Shown here: positions 7,999-12,070 of the stretch, one piece after another
Layout of the letters: each line of letters begins with the position of its first letter
Position numbering within the stretch: the stretch's first letter is position 1
NCBI GenBank assembly: GCA_003695725.1
Contig: RFHX01000124.1
Span: 1 to 12,070 of the forward strand
DNA length: 12,070 bases
From: Candidatus Schekmanbacteria bacterium
GTDB taxonomy: Bacteria; Schekmanbacteria; GWA2-38-11; J061
Reading direction: 5' to 3'
Made by a program: the position numbers and the translations under genes
The notes under the pieces: generated by a model
Databases searched by the model: none
What the model was told of the DNA's origin: nothing
The model's input: the letters and a program-made list of their open reading frames with translations, nothing else

Positions 7999-9264
7999 AT
8001 GAATGAATTCAAATTTAGAAAAGGAAAACTTTATTGTGAAGATGTATCAATAGAAGCGATTGCCAAAAAGGAAGGGACTCCCTTCTATTTATACAGCAAA
8101 AAAACTTTTTTGCGCCATTTCGATGCCTTTGACGGAGCATTTAAGTCAGTCAGGCATATTACCTGCTTTGCTGTAAAAGCCAATTCAAATATTGCCATAC
8201 TCAACCTTCTTGCAAAAGCAGGCGCAGGTGCAGATATAGTATCAGGTGGGGAGCTTTTTCGTGCTAAGAAAGCAGGATTTCCTTCAAAGAAGATTATATT
8301 TTCAGGTGTTGGAAAGAGTGATGAAGAGATCGAGTATGCCCTTCGTGCAGGGATACTGATGTTCAATATTGAATCTTCTGAGGAAGCAGAAACGATTAAT
8401 AAGATTGCAGCAAAAATTGGGAAGAAAGCGCCTGTCTCATTTAGAATCAATCCTGATATCGACCCTAAAACACATCCTTACATTTCAACAGGTTTAAGCA
8501 AGAATAAGTTCGGCATTTCAATAGATGATGCTCTTAAGGAATATAAAAGAGCGAACAAAATGAAATGGCTCGATGTTGTAGGTATCCATTACCATATCGG
8601 CTCTCAGCTTACTTCTATTTCGCCCTTTGTTGACTCAATAAAAAGGATGAAGCGCCTTCTTCAGATTCTTCGCAGTGAGGGGATAAATATTAAATATTTT
8701 GATATGGGAGGAGGGCTCGGCATAACCTATAAAGATGAAACTCCTCCTCATCCGAGGGAATACGCGAAAGCATTGATACCCCATATAAAAGATTTAGACT
8801 GTACGGTTCTTTTTGAACCGGGAAGAGTTATAGCAGGAAATGCAGGGATACTTGTGACAAAGGTGCTCTTCACCAAAAAGACTGCCGTCAAAAATTTCGT
8901 GATAGTTGATGCTGGTATGAATGACCTTCTTAGGCCAAGTCTATATGGCGCCTATCAGGAGATTGTGCCTGTTAAAAAAAGCAGTAAAAAGAAAATCGAA
9001 GTTGATGTCGTTGGACCTATTTGCGAGACTGGAGATTTTCTGGCGCGAGACAGACTTGTTGCAAAGGTAAAAAGGGACGACCTGCTTGCAGTAATGAGTG
9101 CTGGCGCTTATGGATTTACAATGAGTTCAGTTTATAATTCAAGACCGCGCGTTCCAGAAATTCTTGCTGACGGCAAAAATTATTATGTTATAAGAAAAAG
9201 GGAAACTTATAAGGACCTTATTCGTGGAGAGATTATCCCAAAGGCACAAGGAAGAAAAAGTTAA
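7999..9264 (+). CDS. lysA: Diaminopimelate decarboxylase
   Basis: A 421-residue fold-type III PLP enzyme that decarboxylates meso-diaminopimelate to L-lysine. Visible motifs are FAVKAN with the PLP Lys60, SGGELFRA (82-89), GIHYHIGSQ (195-203), the phosphate-binding MGGGLGITY (236-244), EPGR (273-276), CETGD (342-346, catalytic Cys donated across the dimer) and YNSRPR (379-384). The CETGD form of the usual CESGD box and the HIGSQ box distinguish it from arginine or ornithine decarboxylases. A good AGGAG site (7985-7989) overlaps the upstream stop codon and sits 9 bases before the ATG, so it is coupled to the lipoprotein gene. Confidence 0.97.
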   Translation: MNEFKFRKGKLYCEDVSIEAIAKKEGTPFYLYSKKTFLRHFDAFDGAFKSVRHITCFAVKANSNIAILNLLAKAGAGADIVSGGELFRAKKAGFPSKKIIFSGVGKSDEEIEYALRAGILMFNIESSEEAETINKIAAKIGKKAPVSFRINPDIDPKTHPYISTGLSKNKFGISIDDALKEYKRANKMKWLDVVGIHYHIGSQLTSISPFVDSIKRMKRLLQILRSEGINIKYFDMGGGLGITYKDETPPHPREYAKALIPHIKDLDCTVLFEPGRVIAGNAGILVTKVLFTKKTAVKNFVIVDAGMNDLLRPSLYGAYQEIVPVKKSSKKKIEVDVVGPICETGDFLARDRLVAKVKRDDLLAVMSAGAYGFTMSSVYNSRPRVPEILADGKNYYVIRKRETYKDLIRGEIIPKAQGRKS

Positions 9265-9273
9265 GGGAATAAA

Positions 9274-10101
9274 ATGAAGATTAAATTTTCTAAGATGACT
9301 GGAAGCGGCAATGATTTCATATTGATTGATTTATTCAATCAACAATTGCCTGAAGATGACTTACCAAATTTTGCAAAAAAACTTTGCCATAGGAGTTTAT
9401 CTCTTGGTGCAGACGGCTTGATTCTGATAGAAAAATCAGATATTGCAGATTTTAAGTGGAGATTTTACAACTCAGATGGAAGCGAAGCGGAGATGTGCGG
9501 GAATGGAGCCCGATGTGCCGCTCGATTTGCTTATATGAATGGGATAGCGGGCAAAAAGATGGCATTCGAAACTGTTGCTGGAATAATAAGCGCTGAGATT
9601 TTAGATAATGAAGTAAAAGTAGCGCTTACATCTCCAAAGGATATGAAAAGAAATATTACCATTGATCTGGAAGATATCACCATCGATGCTGATTTTATAA
9701 ACACTGGGGTGCCGCATACAGTTGTGTTTGTAAATGAATTGGAAGAATGCAGAATCGAAGAGATTGGAAGAAAGATTAGGTTCCATAAGTTATTCGAGCC
9801 TGCTGGTACGAATGTCAATTTTGTCGAAGAGATGAGCAGTGACTCTATCAAAATTAGAACTTATGAAAGGGGTGTCGAGGGAGAAACACTTGCCTGCGGC
9901 ACAGGGGCAGTGGCATCTGCCATATTTCAGTTTTTGAAAGGCGGAGAAGTTTCACCTGTAAAAGTACTGGTTAGAAGCGGAGAAAAGCTAAAAGTTTATA
10001 TATCAAAGAATAATTCGAAAATAGATAAAGTTTTTTTACAGGGCACTACAAGATTGATATGTGAAGGCACACTCGATAAAGAAGCATGGGATTATAATTA
10101 G
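9274..10101 (+). CDS. dapF: Diaminopimelate epimerase
   Basis: A 275-residue, PLP-independent racemase that interconverts LL- and meso-diaminopimelate, the branch point for lysine and peptidoglycan. It has the opening KMTGSGNDF (7-15), NSDGSEAEMCGNGAR with catalytic Cys75 (66-80), NTGVPH (143-148), AGTNVNF (177-183) and RGVEGETLACGTGA with the second catalytic Cys208 (199-212). Both cysteines of the two-base mechanism are present and the length is normal. AGGGA (9264-9268) is the ribosome binding site, 5 bases before the ATG. The stop is 22 bases before the dapA start. Confidence 0.97.
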   Translation: MKIKFSKMTGSGNDFILIDLFNQQLPEDDLPNFAKKLCHRSLSLGADGLILIEKSDIADFKWRFYNSDGSEAEMCGNGARCAARFAYMNGIAGKKMAFETVAGIISAEILDNEVKVALTSPKDMKRNITIDLEDITIDADFINTGVPHTVVFVNELEECRIEEIGRKIRFHKLFEPAGTNVNFVEEMSSDSIKIRTYERGVEGETLACGTGAVASAIFQFLKGGEVSPVKVLVRSGEKLKVYISKNNSKIDKVFLQGTTRLICEGTLDKEAWDYN

Positions 10102-10112
10102 TGCTTTTTTCA

Positions 10113-10117
10113 AGGAG
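10113..10117 (+). promoter_or_regulatory. Ribosome binding site fixing the dapA start
   Basis: AGGAG lies 6 bases before the ATG at 10124. The open frame extends back to 10061 inside dapF, but the family begins with M-F-x-G-S as read from 10124, so this site settles the start. Confidence 0.8.
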
Positions 10118-10123
10118 ATAAAA

Positions 10124-10999
10124 ATGTTTAAAGGAAGTCTTGTGGCAATTGTAACACCTTTCAAGGATGATAAGATTGATTGGGATAGTTTTGAGAAGCT
10201 AATTGAATTTCATATTGAAAAAGGAACAAATGCAATCGTGCCGTGCGGTACAACGGGAGAGTCTGCTACTCTTTCGCCTGAAGAGCATAAGAAGGTTATT
10301 GAATTTGTAGTTGAGAAGGCGGCAGGAAGAATTCCAATTGTTGCAGGCACTGGTTCAAATTCTACCAAAGAGGCAATCATCCTAACTAAAGAAGCTGAAG
10401 AGAACGGAGTTGATGGATGTCTTCTTATTGCGCCGTACTATAATAAGCCAACACAGGAAGGATTATTTCAGCATTTTTCAGCAGTTGCAAAAGAAGTATC
10501 TATCCCTTTGATACTCTATAATATCCCTTCGAGGACAGGGATCAATATGCTTCCTTCCACAGTTCAGCGGCTGGCTTCGGAACATAAAAATATTGTAGGC
10601 ATCAAAGAGGCTTCAGGCTCTTTGGCTCAAATGCAGGAGATTATCAGAATATGTCCTTCTGACTTTGTGTTGCTTTCAGGCGATGATGCTCTTCTTTTGC
10701 CTGTCCTTTCGATAGGAGGGAAGGGAGTTATTTCTGTTGTCGCTAACATTGTGCCTGAAAGAGTAGTAAGAATAATAGAGCTTTTTGAAAAGGGAGATAT
10801 AGAAGAGGCAAGAAAATTGAATTACGAGCTTTTACCTCTGGTTAATGCTATGTTTTATGAAACAAATCCGATTCCTGTCAAGAAAGCGCTTGCCCTTATG
10901 GGTATGATAAATGATCAATTGAGATTACCCCTTGTTTCAATGAGTGATGAAAATACTGCAAAGCTAAAAGAAAAGATGAAATCAGCAGGGATAATATGA
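10124..10999 (+). CDS. dapA: 4-hydroxy-tetrahydrodipicolinate synthase
   Basis: A 291-residue TIM-barrel class I aldolase that condenses pyruvate with aspartate semialdehyde, the first committed diaminopimelate step. Motifs are GSLVAIVTPF at the start, PCGTTGESATL (40-50, with the catalytic Thr44), APYYNKP (103-109), LYNIPSRTG (131-139, catalytic Tyr132 and Arg137) and GIKEASG with the Schiff-base Lys161. By alignment from memory with the E. coli enzyme, several lysine-inhibitor contacts are kept (His55, Asn79, Glu83, Tyr105) while the position of E. coli His53 is Pro52. Feedback inhibition by lysine is therefore plausible but unproven. The chosen start has a strong ribosome binding site and the family's usual N-terminus. 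dapB follows after 10 bases. Confidence 0.97.
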   Translation: MFKGSLVAIVTPFKDDKIDWDSFEKLIEFHIEKGTNAIVPCGTTGESATLSPEEHKKVIEFVVEKAAGRIPIVAGTGSNSTKEAIILTKEAEENGVDGCLLIAPYYNKPTQEGLFQHFSAVAKEVSIPLILYNIPSRTGINMLPSTVQRLASEHKNIVGIKEASGSLAQMQEIIRICPSDFVLLSGDDALLLPVLSIGGKGVISVVANIVPERVVRIIELFEKGDIEEARKLNYELLPLVNAMFYETNPIPVKKALALMGMINDQLRLPLVSMSDENTAKLKEKMKSAGII

Positions 11000-11009
11000 G
11001 GGTTGTGCT

Positions 11010-11810
11010 ATGGTAAATATAGTTGTATGTGGTGCCTTTGGCAGAATGGGACAAAGAATAATAAATATTGTTTCTGAAACCTCTGATGCAGAATTGGTTG
11101 GCGCTACGGAATCACCTGCACATCCAAGATGTGACAGTGAAATTGATTTTTCAAAAGATGGCAAATTGAAAAAAATTAAGGTTTCGTCAAAAATATCAGA
11201 AGTTGCCGAAGATGCAGATGTATTGATAGATTTTACCCGGCCTGAAGCTACGGAGAAAGTCCTTTCTTATGCTGAAAATGCCGGCAAGGCGATGGTCATT
11301 GGAACAACAGGATTCAGTGATGAGCAGAAGGAATCGATAAAAAACTCTGCAAATAAAATACCCATTGTATTTTCTCCTAATATGAGTATCGGTGTGAATC
11401 TTCTCTTTGAATTGACTGCCATTGCATCAAAGATTCTTGCCGATGGTTATGATATTGAAATAATAGAAGCCCACCACCGCAATAAAGTTGATGCGCCCAG
11501 CGGCACAGCTGTAAAACTTGCCGAAATCGTAGCAGAAGTCCTTAAACAGGATTTGAAAAGGACAGCCGTTTATGGAAGGGAAGGTATTGTTGGCGAAAGG
11601 AAAAGTGATGAATTGGGAATTCACAGCATTAGAGGCGGCTCTATTGTTGGTGACCATACGGTGCTTTATGCAGGCACAGATGAAAGAATAGAGCTTACTC
11701 ACAGGGCGCAAAGCAGAGATGCTTTTGCACGAGGGGCTGTCAGAGCAGCACTTTTTGTCGCTAAACAAAAACCCGGTCTTTATTCAATGAAAGATGTGCT
11801 TGGTTTTTAA
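11010..11810 (+). CDS. dapB: 4-hydroxy-tetrahydrodipicolinate reductase
   Basis: A 266-residue NAD(P)H-dependent reductase producing tetrahydrodipicolinate from the DapA product. It shows a dinucleotide-binding GAFGRMG (8-14), LIDFTRPEAT (72-81), GTTGF (98-102), SPNMSIGVN (122-130) and the substrate-binding EAHHRNKVDAPSGTA (153-167, with the catalytic His155/His156 and Lys159). IRGGSIVGDHTV (207-218) follows. Length is normal. The ribosome binding site GAGGG (10998-11002) overlaps the dapA stop and is 7 bases before the ATG. This is the last gene of the cluster in the window. Confidence 0.97.
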   Translation: MVNIVVCGAFGRMGQRIINIVSETSDAELVGATESPAHPRCDSEIDFSKDGKLKKIKVSSKISEVAEDADVLIDFTRPEATEKVLSYAENAGKAMVIGTTGFSDEQKESIKNSANKIPIVFSPNMSIGVNLLFELTAIASKILADGYDIEIIEAHHRNKVDAPSGTAVKLAEIVAEVLKQDLKRTAVYGREGIVGERKSDELGIHSIRGGSIVGDHTVLYAGTDERIELTHRAQSRDAFARGAVRAALFVAKQKPGLYSMKDVLGF

Positions 11811-11818
11811 TTTTTTTT
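11767..11818 (+). terminator. Weak candidate terminator at the end of dapB
   Basis: AAAAACC (11767-11773) can pair with GGTTTTT (11802-11808). An inner TCTTT (11777-11781) can pair with AAAGA (11790-11794). The T8 run at 11811-11818 follows the stop codon directly. The stem is GC-poor with large unpaired parts and lies mostly inside dapB, so it may not work as an intrinsic terminator. No better candidate was seen downstream. Confidence 0.25.
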
Positions 11819-11914
11819 AAACCTGCCTATACGACGACTTTGATTTTTATTGTCAAAAAAAGAAGATAATAGTCAAATATAATATAAATAAATTCAAGAT
11901 AAGGTGTCGGTTTT

Positions 11915-11934
11915 TTGAACATAAAAAAGTTCAA
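11915..11934. repeat. Small perfect hairpin (TTGAAC / GTTCAA)
   Basis: TTGAAC at 11915-11920 and GTTCAA at 11929-11934 form a perfect 6-bp inverted repeat around an 8-base A-rich loop. It is nested inside the wider TGTCGG/CCGACA pair. No T-run follows it directly, so it is not a standard terminator; an operator or chance are both possible. Confidence 0.35.
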
Positions 11935-11961
11935 TATTTCAGTAACTTGTCTACTGCCTCT

Positions 11962-11989
11962 AAAAAGTGTCCAATAATCCGACATTTTT
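11962..11989. repeat. Imperfect inverted repeat AAAAA-G-TGTC / GACA-TTTTT
   Basis: AAAAA, one unpaired G, then TGTC (11962-11971) mirrors GACATTTTT (11981-11989) around a 9-base centre. The four-base TGTC/GACA half-sites at 17-bp total span resemble the dyad geometry of a dimeric regulator's operator. As RNA it would be a weak stem ending in T5. There is no -24/-12 or good -35/-10 promoter nearby to support a role. Confidence 0.35.
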
Positions 11990-12070
11990 GATTTATCATC
12001 TTTTTCAAATAAAAAAGATTTTCCATTCCGTATAAAAAAATTATTAGAAAAATCAGAAAGATATAAAAAA

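Larger units (their letters stand above)
11811..12070. other. AT-rich non-coding region downstream of dapB
   Basis: No credible coding frame with a ribosome binding site was found in these 260 bases on either strand, although a gene could begin beyond the right edge. A consensus TATAAT occurs at 11878-11883, but the TTGTCA at 11850-11855 is 22 bp away, too far for a normal -35. In addition to the hairpins listed separately, TGTCGG at 11905-11910 is an exact inverted copy of CCGACA at 11979-11984. The region probably separates the arg/dap transcript from the next gene and may contain that gene's regulatory sites. Confidence 0.5.

Noticed and set aside
6946-8096. A 14-base direct repeat, TTCTATTTATACAG, at 6946-6959 and 8083-8096
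   Set aside because: Both copies encode F-Y-L-Y in unrelated proteins; in AT-rich coding DNA this is most likely chance.
10061-10123. An N-terminal extension of dapA starting inside dapF
   Set aside because: The added 21 residues do not fit the DapA N-terminus, and the ATG at 10124 has a strong AGGAG site and matches the family start.
11826-11856. A - strand TTGACA (11856-11851) with TATAGG 19 bp downstream, as an antisense promoter into dapB
   Set aside because: The spacing is long, the -10 is poor and there is no - strand gene for it to serve.

Overview
This is an AT-rich bacterial chromosomal segment, densely packed and almost entirely on the + strand. It is ordinary biosynthetic chromosome: an arginine block (argD-argF-argG-argH) followed by a lysine/diaminopimelate block (lysA-dapF-dapA-dapB). 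A three-domain fibronectin type III lipoprotein gene sits between the two blocks. I found no mobile element, CRISPR array, tRNA or rRNA. The arg-then-dap order, with a lipoprotein gene just before lysA, is one I recall from Deltaproteobacteria such as Geobacter and, for lipoprotein-lysA-dapF, from Gammaproteobacteria. Together with a predicted lipoprotein and a meso-diaminopimelate pathway, this suggests a low-GC Gram-negative bacterium (Desulfobacterota-like, Nitrospirota-like or an uncultured relative). That placement is inference.

Layout. Positions 1-232 hold the N-terminal part of a histidine-phosphatase gene on the - strand, running off the left edge. Positions 233-448 are a divergent intergenic region with a perfect 9-bp inverted repeat. 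Positions 449-2040 hold two overlapping + strand genes: an AIR-synthase-related protein and a DedA-family membrane protein that starts at TTG. After a 77-bp gap with a possible extended -10 promoter, eight biosynthetic genes and the lipoprotein gene run from 2118 to 11810. The gaps are mostly 1 to 22 bases, the one exception being 72 bp before argG, so one long transcript is plausible. Positions 11811-12070 are non-coding, very AT-rich, and contain several small inverted repeats.

How the genes work together. ArgD makes N-acetylornithine. After deacetylation elsewhere, ArgF, ArgG and ArgH take ornithine to citrulline, argininosuccinate and arginine. DapA and DapB make tetrahydrodipicolinate, DapF makes meso-diaminopimelate (a peptidoglycan precursor in many bacteria), and LysA decarboxylates it to lysine. 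argA/argJ, argB, argC and the middle diaminopimelate steps (dapC/D/E or dapL) are not in this window and must lie elsewhere. ArgD-type enzymes can often also act as the DapC aminotransferase, which would link the two halves.

The least explained items are the AIR-synthase-related protein, the fibronectin-type lipoprotein in the position LptM occupies elsewhere, and the inverted repeats flanking the cluster. Nothing here is convincing evidence of an undescribed system.
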